From NCBI GenBank assembly GCA_934393265.1, contig CAKRQL010000013.1, positions 1 through 64,000 of the forward strand: 64,000 bases of DNA, written 5' to 3'. Shown in pieces: positions 45,098 through 53,782 of the stretch. Numbering within the stretch: the stretch's first letter is position 1; each line of letters opens with the position of its first letter. The stretch is from an uncultured Eubacteriales bacterium (GTDB lineage Bacteria > Bacillota > Clostridia > Oscillospirales > CAG-272). The position numbers and the translations under genes were made by a program. The notes below the pieces were generated by a model. That model was not told the DNA's origin. It did not search any database and was given only the letters and a program-made list of their open reading frames with translations.

Positions 45098-46552
45098 CTA
45101 TGCGTTTTTCTTTGCCTCTGCGGCTCCCCCGTCCGTGTAGACGTTGATTTTTCTGAAGCCGACGACCTTGTAATATATGAGCGTCAGCGCACAGCAGGTC
45201 ATCCACCCTACGGGGTAGCCAAAGGCTATCGGGAAGAAGTCGTTTGATATGAAGCTCGACATCACGAAGAGGTATATCTGCCGCACGACGACAAAAGAGG
45301 TGAGCATTATCACCATCGGCGCCCGCGTGTTTCCCGCGCCGCGGAGCGCGGCGGCGAACACCTGGTTTACCGAGGAGCAGAGATAGAACGGAGTTATGAA
45401 GTGGAGGAGCATTGTCGCGTGCTCCACGACGTCGGGGTCGGAGTTGAATATCGCGGCTATCCCGGGGGCAAATATCATTATCGGCGCCATAATCATGAGA
45501 GAGCCGACGGTGGACATCAGATAGGCTACGTACGTCCCCCTCTTCGCCCGCTTTATATCCCCCTTGCCGAGATTCTGACCGACGAAGGTCGTTGCTGCGA
45601 GGGCTATCGACTGTATTGGCAGGAATATGAACTGGTCTATCTTTGAATAGGTTGTCCAGCCGGCGAGCGCGGCGGTCTTGTCGGAGCTTACGTTGCTGAT
45701 GTAGGACTGGACGAATACGTTTGAAAACGCCGTTATCGCGAGCTGTATTGCCGCCGGAATACCGAGCCTTATAATGCTTCCGAGCATCCCGCGGTTTATA
45801 CGCAGCCGCTTTATCTCTATCCGTATCGCCCCGCGTGAGCGGAGGAGGGAAATGACCGTCAGAACGGCAGAGGCTGCCTGCGCTATAATAGTTGCGTATG
45901 CTACGCCTGCGACACCCATATTGAACTTGAAAACGAAGAGCAGGTCAAGGAGCGTGTTTGTGACAGCCGAGACGACGAGATAGTAGAACGGGCGCGCCGA
46001 GTCGCCGACAGCGCGCATTATCCCCGCGCCCATGTTGTATATCATGAGCCCGGATATTCCGGCAAAGTAGATCATAAGATAGGTGTATGCGTGCGGATAA
46101 ACTCCGTCGCCGCCCCCGTCGGCATGGAGCATGAGCCGGAGCATCAGGGGCGTTGTAAGGAGCCCGAGGGCGGTAAAGACGACGCAGAGAATAAGCGTCA
46201 TTGTCATCGCCGTGTGCGCCGCGCACCTGACCTCCTCCTCCCGTCCCGCGCCGTAGTTCTGCGAGATTATTACTCCCGCCCCGCTCGCAAGACCGGAGAA
46301 AAAGCCTATCAATACATTTATTATCGGGGCAACGCTGCCGACGGCGGCGTATGCCTCCGTGTTCCCCGTCTGCCCGATGACCCATGTGTCGACCATGTTG
46401 TAGAGCTGCTGGAAAAGGTTTCCGAGCAGGAGCGGCAGGGCAAAGATTATTATGCTTTTTACTATGCTCCCCTCGGTCATGTCGACGTTTGCGCGCCCGA
46501 GGGAAAAACGCTTTTCTTTTGTTCCGGTAATCATTCCTGAAAAACACTCCAT
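45098..46552 (-). CDS. MATE family efflux transporter
   Basis: A 484-residue membrane protein with about 12 helices, of the multidrug and toxic compound extrusion family. These proteins exchange Na+ or H+ for organic cations. The N-terminal ALPLLLGNLFQQLYNMVDTW and the following GVIISQNYGAGREEE, with its duplicate VGQNLGKGDIKRAKRG in the second half, are the family's internally repeated signature. Substrate unknown. A second ATG (46534) is an alternative start. It is convergent with the DUF4830 gene and divergent from an ABC transporter pair. Confidence 0.9.
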   Translation of the reverse strand: MECFSGMITGTKEKRFSLGRANVDMTEGSIVKSIIIFALPLLLGNLFQQLYNMVDTWVIGQTGNTEAYAAVGSVAPIINVLIGFFSGLASGAGVIISQNYGAGREEEVRCAAHTAMTMTLILCVVFTALGLLTTPLMLRLMLHADGGGDGVYPHAYTYLMIYFAGISGLMIYNMGAGIMRAVGDSARPFYYLVVSAVTNTLLDLLFVFKFNMGVAGVAYATIIAQAASAVLTVISLLRSRGAIRIEIKRLRINRGMLGSIIRLGIPAAIQLAITAFSNVFVQSYISNVSSDKTAALAGWTTYSKIDQFIFLPIQSIALAATTFVGQNLGKGDIKRAKRGTYVAYLMSTVGSLMIMAPIMIFAPGIAAIFNSDPDVVEHATMLLHFITPFYLCSSVNQVFAAALRGAGNTRAPMVIMLTSFVVVRQIYLFVMSSFISNDFFPIAFGYPVGWMTCCALTLIYYKVVGFRKINVYTDGGAAEAKKNA

Positions 46553-46609
46553 TCACCACTATTGTAACACAAAAGTGCGCCTCTAACAATACCGAAAACA
46601 AAAAAAATG

Positions 46610-46638
46610 TTGCTTTTATCTTTGATATAGTGTATCAT
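46610..46638 (+). promoter_or_regulatory. Promoter of the ABC transporter pair
   Basis: TTGCTT (46610-46615), a 17-base spacer and TATCAT (46633-46638), about 45 bases before the start at 46688. Confidence 0.6.
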
Positions 46639-46687
46639 AAAGTCAACAACCAATTATAAACCCCACGAAAAATGAAAGGAGAAGAGC

Positions 46688-47431
46688 ATGGATAACGAAA
46701 ATCCCGCCGTAGCCTCCGATATATCTCAGGATGCGGATTTTGTACTTACCGTCTCCTCGCTTGTCAAAAAGTACGGAGCCTTCACCGCTATTGACGGCAT
46801 AAGCTTCAATCTGCCCGCCGGGCGCATTATAGGTCTGCTCGGACCGAACGGCTCTGGCAAGACCACCTTTATAAAGTCGGTCGCCGGGCTCCTCACCCCG
46901 ACCTCCGGGGAGATAACCGTAGCGGGACACCCGATAGGGGTAGAGAGCCGCGCCGCGGTCTCCTACCTTCCGGAGCGCAACAGCATACCTGAGTATTTCA
47001 CGGTTAAGCAGACTGTGACGTATTTTGAGGACTTCTTTTCGGATTTTGACCGGGGGAGAGCGGAGGATATGCTTTCCCGCCTCGGCGTCCCCGGCGACGC
47101 AAAAATAAAGAACCTCTCAAAGGGAACAAAGGAAAAGGTTCAGCTTGTCATGGTCATGTCCCGCCGCGCGCGGCTGTACCTGCTTGACGAGCCGATAAGC
47201 GGCGTCGACCCCGCCGCCCGCGATTACATCATATCGACAATTCTCTCCTGCTATTCAAAGGACTCCTCGGTCATAATTTCGACGCACCTTATTGCGGATA
47301 TCGAGAATGTCATGGACGGCTTCATATTTATAAAGCAGGGGAAGATTGCCTGTATAGGTACGCCGGACGGACTTATGAAGAGCACGGGAAAGACGGTTGA
47401 CGAGTATTTCCGGGAGGTGTTCAGATGCTGA
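46688..47431 (+). CDS. ABC transporter ATP-binding protein
   Basis: A 247-residue nucleotide-binding subunit. Walker A is GLLGPNGSGKTTFIKSV (about residues 49-65), the signature is LSKGTKEKVQLVMVM, and Walker B is LYLLDEPISGVDPAARD. The type resembles YtrB/YxlF-like subunits of exporters for peptides or drugs. The stop overlaps the permease start by 7 bp, so the two proteins form one transporter. AAAGGAGAAGAG precedes the ATG. Confidence 0.93.
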   Translation: MDNENPAVASDISQDADFVLTVSSLVKKYGAFTAIDGISFNLPAGRIIGLLGPNGSGKTTFIKSVAGLLTPTSGEITVAGHPIGVESRAAVSYLPERNSIPEYFTVKQTVTYFEDFFSDFDRGRAEDMLSRLGVPGDAKIKNLSKGTKEKVQLVMVMSRRARLYLLDEPISGVDPAARDYIISTILSCYSKDSSVIISTHLIADIENVMDGFIFIKQGKIACIGTPDGLMKSTGKTVDEYFREVFRC

Positions 47432-48237
47432 AAAAGGTATTCAAATATGATTTTCTTGCGATAGCGCGGGTCGCCGTGCCGCTCCTTTCCGTCGTCCTCG
47501 GTCTCGGAGTGCTGAACTGCGGGCTTGACGCCATACTGTGTGCAAAGCCGGATATACCGGACAGATTTCTCTGGGTAACATGGATTGCGACGTCGCTCTT
47601 TGTGACCTCCTATATCGCAATTGCCGTACTTGACGTAATTGTTGCGATACAGATATATTCGCGCTACTACAAGTCGGTGTTTACCGACGAGGGGTATCTG
47701 ACGCTTGTCCTCCCCGTCTCGACGCACCGCCTCCTCCTCGGCAAGTTCCTTGCCTCCTCTCTCTGGATTGTCATCTCCGCCGCGGCGACGGTCATGTCGA
47801 TAGTCGTCTCGCTTATTCCCATCATGGTTTCAATGGGCCCCGAGAATACCGCAACCGTCGTCGCCTCGATACTCAGAATGTTTACGGAAAGTATTGAGGA
47901 GCTCGGGGTGCTGAATTTCGTCATTCAGATTATCCTCTCCGTCACCGTTCTTATCGAAAATATTCTGATAGTATTCGCCGGAATAACCGCCGGGGCAACC
48001 GTAATGAGAAAGCACAGGGTGATAGGCGCCGTTATATTTGTTTATATCGCAAATACCGTTCAGTCGGTGATGCACAGCATAATACAGGGCGTCCTGACTC
48101 CGCTGATTCTGAATGGAGACGTAATGATGTTCTATACCGTCTCAAATATTGTGCAGTTCGTGATAGCCGCGGTAATCGCGGTTGTAAGCTATTTTGTGAC
48201 GTATAAGATTGTTCACAGAGGCGTGAACCTTGAGTAA
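47425..48237 (+). CDS. ABC transporter permease
   Basis: A 270-residue protein with about six hydrophobic segments, paired with the ATPase by overlap. Segments include VAVPLLSVVLGLGVL, LFVTSYIAIAVLDVIVAI and IQIILSVTVLIENILIVFAGI. A polar stretch after helix 2 (YSRYYKSVFTDEGYLTLVLP) resembles ABC-2 type permeases that must handle a large substrate. The substrate is unknown. Confidence 0.85.
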   Translation: MLKKVFKYDFLAIARVAVPLLSVVLGLGVLNCGLDAILCAKPDIPDRFLWVTWIATSLFVTSYIAIAVLDVIVAIQIYSRYYKSVFTDEGYLTLVLPVSTHRLLLGKFLASSLWIVISAAATVMSIVVSLIPIMVSMGPENTATVVASILRMFTESIEELGVLNFVIQIILSVTVLIENILIVFAGITAGATVMRKHRVIGAVIFVYIANTVQSVMHSIIQGVLTPLILNGDVMMFYTVSNIVQFVIAAVIAVVSYFVTYKIVHRGVNLE

Positions 48238-48291
48238 AAACCGCCACGGGCAGTGCAGACCGGGAAACGCCGGGAAATAATAAAATAAAAG

Positions 48292-48332
48292 CCGCCACCC
48301 GGTATAAATGATACACGGGTGGCGGTATTTTT
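48292..48332. terminator. Bidirectional terminator
   Basis: CCGCCACCCG (48292-48301) pairs with CGGGTGGCGG (48316-48325), with inner GTAT/ATAC pairing, and is followed by T-rich sequence on both strands. It ends the ABC pair and the leftward gene at 48339. Confidence 0.88.
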
Positions 48333-48338
48333 TGCGCC

Positions 48339-48803
48339 TTACTTAAGGAAGCCGAGAAATCCGACGAATCCGTAGCAGGCGAGCGTCATTATCACCCCGC
48401 AGGCGATAACGCCGAGGAACACCGTGAAAAATGAGCGCCACCTCGGGAGCGAAAACAGCGACGAAACGAGCGAGCCGGTCCATGCCCCCGTCCCGGGGAC
48501 GGGCAGGGCAACGAAGAGGAAGAGCCCGATAAACGAGGTCGTGACTATCTTCTCGGAGTTCTTTTCCGCCCTCCGACGGAGCCAACCGACAATCGGCTTG
48601 AACGGCTTGAATTTTTCGAGCCAGTCGAGTATCTTCGGTATGAACATCAGAATAAACGGAATGGGCACCATGTTCCCGATGATGCATACCGGGAGATTTA
48701 TATACCACGGGAGCCCGAGCGCGGTGCCGAGGATTACCCCGCCGCGCAGCTCCACGAGCGGGAGCATGGACATAAAAAATACGTAGAGAATATGCGGAAT
48801 CAT
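48339..48803 (-). CDS. Small multidrug export family protein
   Basis: A 154-residue membrane protein of the COG2426/Sm_multidrug_ex family. MLPLVELRGGVILGTALGLP near the N-terminus and FVALPVPGTGAWTGSLVSSL in the second half are the paired family motifs, and four to five hydrophobic segments are visible. Despite the family name, the substrate is uncertain. Its start overlaps the preceding gene by 4 bp (ATGA-type coupling). Confidence 0.85.
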   Translation of the reverse strand: MIPHILYVFFMSMLPLVELRGGVILGTALGLPWYINLPVCIIGNMVPIPFILMFIPKILDWLEKFKPFKPIVGWLRRRAEKNSEKIVTTSFIGLFLFVALPVPGTGAWTGSLVSSLFSLPRWRSFFTVFLGVIACGVIMTLACYGFVGFLGFLK

Positions 48804-49300
48804 TCGTGTGTACCCTCGTTTTTGTCACATGAGTTGCCTGAGCGCGCTATCTTTATATCGAGCACCAGCGCGGTTATACTGACCGCGAGCGCGGGGACGA
48901 AGATTGCAAGGTTTGCGGGGGAGGGGTTGTCGCCGAAGAGGGTAACGAAGCCGATAACCGAAAGTACAGCCCAGAAGATTACCGAGAGCACGTCGAATAC
49001 CGCACACGCGCGCGATGGCGCGACCGTTCGCCTCGCCGTCTGTATTATCTTGACCGTCAGAACCGCACATATAAATATCATTATAACGGCGACGATGATT
49101 TCAAAAACTATAAACATCGCGATTACAATCGCGAGCCCTATTCCCGCGCCGATAGCCCCCATTCCGGCGTCGGAGAAATCGGTGTTCTGAAGCTCACGGA
49201 TGGCGATATTCAGCTGTACGAATATCACGACGCAGAGCGCGAGCAGAATCGCATAGCAGACGATTACGGCAATGTTACGTTTAAGATTTTTCTTTTCCAT
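48800..49300 (-). CDS. Hypothetical four-helix membrane protein
   Basis: A 166-residue protein, family not recognised. Hydrophobic stretches are near residues 10-30, 52-90 (probably two helices; GLAIVIAMFIVFEIIVAVIM), 107-127 and 134-152. The C-terminus is polar (IARSGNSCDKNEGTHE). It is translationally coupled to the small multidrug export protein by a 4-bp overlap and could be its partner. Confidence 0.65.
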   Translation of the reverse strand: MEKKNLKRNIAVIVCYAILLALCVVIFVQLNIAIRELQNTDFSDAGMGAIGAGIGLAIVIAMFIVFEIIVAVIMIFICAVLTVKIIQTARRTVAPSRACAVFDVLSVIFWAVLSVIGFVTLFGDNPSPANLAIFVPALAVSITALVLDIKIARSGNSCDKNEGTHE

Positions 49301-49341
49301 AGCGTCACCTCACATAAATTTCTGTTGTTGCGTTGTTTTCG

Positions 49342-50721
49342 TCATTTTGTAGACCTCGTCAGCCGGACGACAGCCTCACAGTGTCCCGTCCCGGGGAAGA
49401 GGTCAAACGGGGTCACGTCTCCGGGTGTGTAGCCGTATTCGGCGAGTCGGGCGACATCCCGCGCGAGCGTCGCGGTGTTGCAGGATATGTAGATTATTCT
49501 TTCCGGGGAGAGTGTGCCTAAAAAGTCTACGAGTCCCTCGTCACACCCCGCGCGCGGAGGGTCAATGACGCAGATGCCGGGGCGTATCGGCTCGCCCCGC
49601 TCCGCCTCCGCCGCGGAGAGCAGGCGCGCGGTGTCCGCCGCGTCCCCGAGGTAAAATGCGGCATTGGCTATACCGTTATCGCGGGCGTTCTTTTTCGCAC
49701 ATTCGACAGCCTCCGGCACTATCTCTATACCGGTGACCCGCCGTACCGCGTGCGCCATCGAGAGACCGATTGAGCCCGCGCCGCAGAAGAGGTCGAGCAG
49801 CTCCTCGTCACCTTTCGGCTCCGCGAGCGCGAGAGCCTTTTCATAGAGCAGCTCCGCCATTGCGTGGTTGACCTGGTAGAATGCCGCGGGCGAGAGCGTG
49901 AGCCGCACCCCGGCGAGCGTGTCGGTGATATAGTCCCTGCCGTATACGGTTATGTATTTTTTGCCGAGCACGACGTTTGTATTCTCGCGGTTCTCGTTGA
50001 GGAGAAAGCCGACTATCTCGGGGAATCCGCGGCGCAGCTCCTCTGCGAGATTATCTGCATAGGGGAGCGACACACCGTTTATAACGAGCGTCAGCAGCAC
50101 CTCGCGGCTCACCTCTCCCCGCCGCAGATATATGTGGCGGAGCAGTCCGTGCCCGCTCTCCTCGTCGTATACGCTTATCCGCTTCCGTTTGAAAAAGTCG
50201 CGGAGCAGGGAATTGATACGCCCGAATATTTCCGGCGCGGCGGGACAGTCCGCTGCCTCCGTGACACGGTGGCTCTTCGGCGCGTAAAACCCTATTACAT
50301 AGTCGCCGTCTTTTGTCAGCCCGATGGGATACTGTGCCTTGTTGCGGTAGCCGCATGTGCGCCCGTTCGTGACTACGGGCAGGACCGAAACCTCCGGGAG
50401 CCCGGCTTTGCGGAAATTCTCCCGCACCGTCCGCTCCTTTATCCTGAGCTCCTCATAGTAGTCAATGTCCCGGTAGGCACACCCGCGACAGTGTGCGGTG
50501 TGACACCGCCCGTCGGTACGGTGGGGAGACGGCACAAGGATTTTTTCGCACCTCGCGACGGCGTAGGTGGAGTTGACCTTTATTATCCGACATTCGACTG
50601 TGTCGCCGCCGACGCCCCCGGAGACAAAGACCGTGACGCCGTCAGAGTGCCCGACGCCAAAGCCTAAATTGTTCGTGTCCGTGAGCGTGAGCCGCAGGAG
50701 GTCGTTCTTCTTGAAATTCAT
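49342..50721 (-). CDS. rlmD: 23S rRNA (uracil-C5)-methyltransferase, RlmD/RlmCD type
   Basis: A 459-residue SAM enzyme that makes 5-methyluridine in 23S rRNA. It begins with a TRAM RNA-binding domain (NNLGFGVGHSDGVTVFV), and a Cys cluster follows (GRCHTAHCRGCAYRD), the likely iron-sulfur site. LLDLFCGAGSIGLSMA binds SAM, and the catalytic Cys is in VIDPPRAGCD. ISCNTATLARDVARL near the end is also typical. RlmD (U1939) and the Firmicutes dual enzyme RlmCD cannot be told apart here. The AraC regulator lies 33 bp upstream on the same strand. Confidence 0.92.
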   Translation of the reverse strand: MNFKKNDLLRLTLTDTNNLGFGVGHSDGVTVFVSGGVGGDTVECRIIKVNSTYAVARCEKILVPSPHRTDGRCHTAHCRGCAYRDIDYYEELRIKERTVRENFRKAGLPEVSVLPVVTNGRTCGYRNKAQYPIGLTKDGDYVIGFYAPKSHRVTEAADCPAAPEIFGRINSLLRDFFKRKRISVYDEESGHGLLRHIYLRRGEVSREVLLTLVINGVSLPYADNLAEELRRGFPEIVGFLLNENRENTNVVLGKKYITVYGRDYITDTLAGVRLTLSPAAFYQVNHAMAELLYEKALALAEPKGDEELLDLFCGAGSIGLSMAHAVRRVTGIEIVPEAVECAKKNARDNGIANAAFYLGDAADTARLLSAAEAERGEPIRPGICVIDPPRAGCDEGLVDFLGTLSPERIIYISCNTATLARDVARLAEYGYTPGDVTPFDLFPGTGHCEAVVRLTRSTK

Positions 50722-50753
50722 GAAAATCCTCTGTAATTGTAAGCTTATATTTA

Positions 50754-51596
50754 CTAAATGAACTCCTCACGCGCCTTATCGCGAAACGCCTTCGGCGTCG
50801 CCCCGTACACGGATTTGAAGGCTTTTGTGAAGTATGACGGGTCGGAAAAGCCGCAGAGCTCGGATATTTCGTTTATCGTCTTTTCCGTTTCACACAGCAT
50901 ATTTGCGGCGAGGCGCAGACGGTAGGAAACTATGTACTGGTGGAGGGTGACGCCCTTTCTGTCCTTTAACATCCGGCTGACATAGAACGGGTGATAGCCG
51001 AACATCGCGCCGATCTCGGTATTGGATATATCCTCAGCGCAGTTGTCGCGTATATAGGAGTCGAGCGCACGGACCATCCGCGCCGGGAGCGCGTGCTCGT
51101 CGGCGGTCTCCGCCGCGGCAAGGAGTACGAGCTTTAACATCGCGGAGATCTCCGCGCGGTATGAGCCCTCGCCGCTTGTGAATATGTGGTACATCTCGGT
51201 GAAAGTGTCGCGCCTGTCCGCCATATCCCCGACAAAGAGCGGGCGGTCAAACGGCAGTAGGTCGCAGGTGTGACACTCCTCCGCGGAAAAATCCGCGGCG
51301 CGCACAGCCGGTATCGCGGCGTCCGTCGGCTCGGGTCTGCCGTCCGTCAGGTCGCATTGTATTACAACTGCGCGAAAGCGGTTGCTCCGCAGTGTGAACG
51401 GTGTTCCCGCAGGGACGAAAAGGAAATTTCCCGGCGCGAGGCGCATTTTTTTCCCGCCCTCGGGCGTAAGCTGCAATTCGCCCGAGAACATGTATATGAT
51501 ACGGCAGTCATAAGCCGTCACAGGCTCTGTATATTTTATTCCGCGGTCATAGAGCGCGACGCTCCGTATAACCGGGTTCAGTCGTGTGTAATCCAT
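50754..51596 (-). CDS. AraC family transcriptional regulator
   Basis: A 280-residue protein from ATG 51596, chosen for its GGAGGT binding site; the frame runs 24 codons further without support. The N-terminal half has a cupin-like sensor (FLFVPAGTPFTLRSN). The C-terminal two-HTH domain shows DISNTEIGAMFGYHPFYVSR and INEISELCGFSDPSYFTKAF, with the closing GATPKAFR. It is not next to a clear target operon; rlmD downstream may simply share its transcript. Confidence 0.9.
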   Translation of the reverse strand: MDYTRLNPVIRSVALYDRGIKYTEPVTAYDCRIIYMFSGELQLTPEGGKKMRLAPGNFLFVPAGTPFTLRSNRFRAVVIQCDLTDGRPEPTDAAIPAVRAADFSAEECHTCDLLPFDRPLFVGDMADRRDTFTEMYHIFTSGEGSYRAEISAMLKLVLLAAAETADEHALPARMVRALDSYIRDNCAEDISNTEIGAMFGYHPFYVSRMLKDRKGVTLHQYIVSYRLRLAANMLCETEKTINEISELCGFSDPSYFTKAFKSVYGATPKAFRDKAREEFI

Positions 51597-51683
51597 CTTA
51601 CCTCCGGGTTGCTGTCTATCGGATAGCTCTTCCGGTTTCATTTTAACATATGCGCGCAAAAAAAGCAAGAATAATTGAAATTT

Positions 51684-51808
51684 TACGGCGCGGCTTGCTC
51701 CCGCCGAGCGCTGTCAAGACTGCCCGTTTATTAAAATTGATAGTCGAAGGCGCGGGTAAAAAGGCTCCCTCGGGAGGGAGCTGGCGCCGTAGGCGACTGA
51801 AGGAGCCT
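51684..51808. repeat. Dispersed intergenic repeat, copy B
   Basis: The second copy of the element at 116-246. It keeps GGCTTGCTCCCGCCG, TTATTAAAATTGATAG, the inverted repeat GGCTCCCTC..GAGGGAGC and GGCGACTGAAGGAGCC. The CTCCCTC arms here form a perfect stem. It has the same orientation as copy A and sits just upstream of the second AraC gene's transcript and beside the tRNA-Glu locus. Confidence 0.75.
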
Positions 51809-51864
51809 GTCGTGTTCAAAACTAACTGTTCAAATAGATTGAGAAAGCACAAAGAAAAGATAGA

Positions 51865-51879
51865 GACTCGTGGGAGAAT
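51865..51879 (-). repeat. Partial duplicate of the tRNA-Glu 3' end (att-like)
   Basis: 15 bases identical to 52074-52088, which form the 3' T-stem and acceptor strand of the tRNA-Glu gene, in the same orientation and 209 bp downstream of it. The match stops before the discriminator base and CCA. Such a copy is what a tRNA-targeting integrase leaves behind. The bases between hold the tRNA terminator and about 150 bp of unrecognised sequence with no supported gene. Confidence 0.6.
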
Positions 51880-52031
51880 TTGCCGTCGCTTTAATTGTCT
51901 CCGGAGGAGACGCGCCGGCAATATTTCGCCCTCCCAACCGCGAGCTGCGGTTTCTTCTTTACTTTACCGCGAACACAGCGAGGTCTTGCAGTTACTCGGG
52001 CGCGGTGGAGTTCGATTCGGAACGAGGTAGC

Positions 52032-52070
52032 AAAAAGGAACGGCACCCCTATGGGATGCCGTTCCTTTTT
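52032..52070 (-). terminator. Terminator of tRNA-Glu
   Basis: AAAAAGGAACGGCA.CCC pairs with GGG.TGCCGTTCCTTTTT across a 3-base loop, directly after the CCA end of the tRNA, with T on the - strand. Confidence 0.92.
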
Positions 52071-52144
52071 GGTGACTCGTGGGAGAATCGAACTCCCGTT
52101 TCAGCCTTGAGAGGGCCGTGTCTTAGCCGCTTGACCAACGAGCC
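52070..52144 (-). tRNA. tRNA-Glu, anticodon CTC
   Basis: A 75-base gene with encoded CCA (52072-52070). The acceptor stem pairs GGCTCGT with ACGAGTC (one G-T). The D-arm is GGTCAAGCGGCTAAGAC. The anticodon stem is CGGCC/GGCTG with loop CTCTCAA, placing CTC at 52111-52109. The T-arm is CGGGAGTTCGATTCTCCCA-like. This isoacceptor reads GAG, a common codon in this GC-rich genome. It has its own promoter and terminator. Confidence 0.97.
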
Positions 52145-52163
52145 GTCTTGCGATTGCCCGTTT

Positions 52164-52192
52164 ATTCTATCATAAACTTTTCCCGTTGTCAA
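52164..52192 (-). promoter_or_regulatory. Promoter of tRNA-Glu
   Basis: On the - strand, TTGACA (52192-52187), a 17-base spacer and TAGAAT (52169-52164), 20 bases before the tRNA. A near-consensus, strong promoter. Confidence 0.85.
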
Positions 52193-52214
52193 GTGGTATT
52201 GTGAATATTTTTAT

Positions 52215-53603
52215 TTAACTCTGAAAATCCTTTGCGCCGCCGTTTATCTGCTTCTCCGTCGCGCGGAGCGTCGGGAAATAGAGAACAAGGTAGATGAGAA
52301 TTGTAACCGCCCATGAAATCGGATATATCGCATATATCGCCGATATGTCCGTCCAGAGGAAACGGAACACCGTCCCGAGCCATATTATACGGAGAATACA
52401 GCTGCCGGACAGGGAGACCACCATTGCCGTCGTCGATTTCCCCATTCCGCGCATAGCGCTTGACAGCGTATCCATAATTCCGCAGAGGAAGTAGAAGGTC
52501 GCGAGAATGTAGAGTCTCTCTTCCGCGTAGGCTATCGTCTCCGGGTTGTCGGTCATTATCCGGACGAGCGGCTCGCGCAAGAGAATTACCCCTCCGCCGA
52601 CAACGAACCATACCGCCATGACGGCGACAATCGACATCCGCACAGACCGGCGCATACGCCGTATGTTCCCGGCACCGAGATTCTGACTGACGAATGCAAG
52701 TGCCGCGAGCGACACGCCGTACATCGCATTGTAAATGAATGAATCAAACTGCGAGCCTATCGTATTTCCCGCCATCGCGTTTTTTCCGAACGAGTTGATT
52801 GATGACTGTATAAGCACGTTCGAGAGCGAGAAAACGCAGCCCTGGAGCCCGGCGGGGAGCCCCATTTTCGTTAGCGGTACGAGCTCACGCACCGAGAGCT
52901 TTATATACTTTTTCTCAATGTGTGCATAGCCGTCGTTCTTCGCCATTGCGATAAGCGAGAGAACAGAGGATATGAGCTGAGAGACAACCGTGGCAATCGC
53001 AACGCCCTCGACGTCAAGGTGCACGACAGCGACGAAGAAAACATTCAGAATGACGTTCACAATTCCGCTTATAACAAGATAGATGAGCGGGCGGACCGTG
53101 TCGCCGACCGCGCGGAGTATCGACGCGCAGAAATTGTAGAGCATTATTATCGGCATACCTATGAAGTATATCCGCATGTAAGTGCACGCCATGTCGAGCA
53201 CCTCGGGGTCACAGTCCATGAGTATAAGGATAGGGCGCGAGAGTGCAACGCCGATTACCGCGAGTATCGCACCGAAGAATACGGAGATGAAGACGGAAGT
53301 GCCGATAACCCGGTGCGCCCCGTCGCGGTCCCCCTCTCCGACACGGCGCGCAACAATGACATTCGCGCCTATCGACAGACCGACGAAAAGACCTATTATA
53401 AGATTTGTGACCGCTCCCGTAGCGCCGACCGCAGCGACAGCCGCGTCGCCCGCGTCCCCGAGAAAGATACCGAGCACCGCGACATCCGCCGCGTTGAAGA
53501 GTATCTGGAGGATATTTGTGGCAATAAGCGGGAGAGCATACAAAAGCAGCTTCGGGAGTATAGCTCCCTCGCACAGATTCATCTCGTGATTTTTCAGCTT
53601 CAT
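52215..53603 (-). CDS. MATE family efflux transporter (second)
   Basis: A 462-residue MATE protein with about 12 helices. LLLYALPLIATNILQILFNAADV and GANVIVARRVGEGDRDGA in the first half, and FVSQNLGAGNIRRMRRSVR in the second, form the duplicated motif. It is a paralogue of the transporter at 45098-46552 but clearly not a recent copy. GGAGGTCGG precedes the ATG. It is divergent from pyrR. Confidence 0.9.
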   Translation of the reverse strand: MKLKNHEMNLCEGAILPKLLLYALPLIATNILQILFNAADVAVLGIFLGDAGDAAVAAVGATGAVTNLIIGLFVGLSIGANVIVARRVGEGDRDGAHRVIGTSVFISVFFGAILAVIGVALSRPILILMDCDPEVLDMACTYMRIYFIGMPIIMLYNFCASILRAVGDTVRPLIYLVISGIVNVILNVFFVAVVHLDVEGVAIATVVSQLISSVLSLIAMAKNDGYAHIEKKYIKLSVRELVPLTKMGLPAGLQGCVFSLSNVLIQSSINSFGKNAMAGNTIGSQFDSFIYNAMYGVSLAALAFVSQNLGAGNIRRMRRSVRMSIVAVMAVWFVVGGGVILLREPLVRIMTDNPETIAYAEERLYILATFYFLCGIMDTLSSAMRGMGKSTTAMVVSLSGSCILRIIWLGTVFRFLWTDISAIYAIYPISWAVTILIYLVLYFPTLRATEKQINGGAKDFQS

Positions 53604-53711
53604 AACCGACCTCCGATCACAGTCGCCGTATACGTCGGCGGGCGAATGAGATTATACCACCGTCCCGACGGGAAGTCAATACCCCGGATAATTAATTTAT
53701 CTTCAATATAC

Positions 53712-53740
53712 TTGATTTGAATGACTGTATGGTGTATACT
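53712..53740 (+). promoter_or_regulatory. Promoter of pyrR-fhs
   Basis: TTGATT (53712-53717), a 17-base spacer and TATACT (53735-53740), about 40 bases before pyrR. No PyrR-binding anti-antiterminator was recognised in the short leader. Confidence 0.75.
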
Positions 53741-53782
53741 GTATTATACTACCGCAGCACCGTATGTCAGGAGGACAGCCCT

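Noticed and set aside
51975..52030. Second tRNA suggested by GGAGTTCGATTC, a T-loop-like sequence
   Set aside because: The flanking bases do not form a T-stem or acceptor stem, so no cloverleaf can be drawn.
51650..52175. Overlapping + strand open frames running through the repeat and tRNA-Glu
   Set aside because: They cross the dispersed repeat, the terminator and an antisense tRNA gene and have no binding site, so they are spurious.
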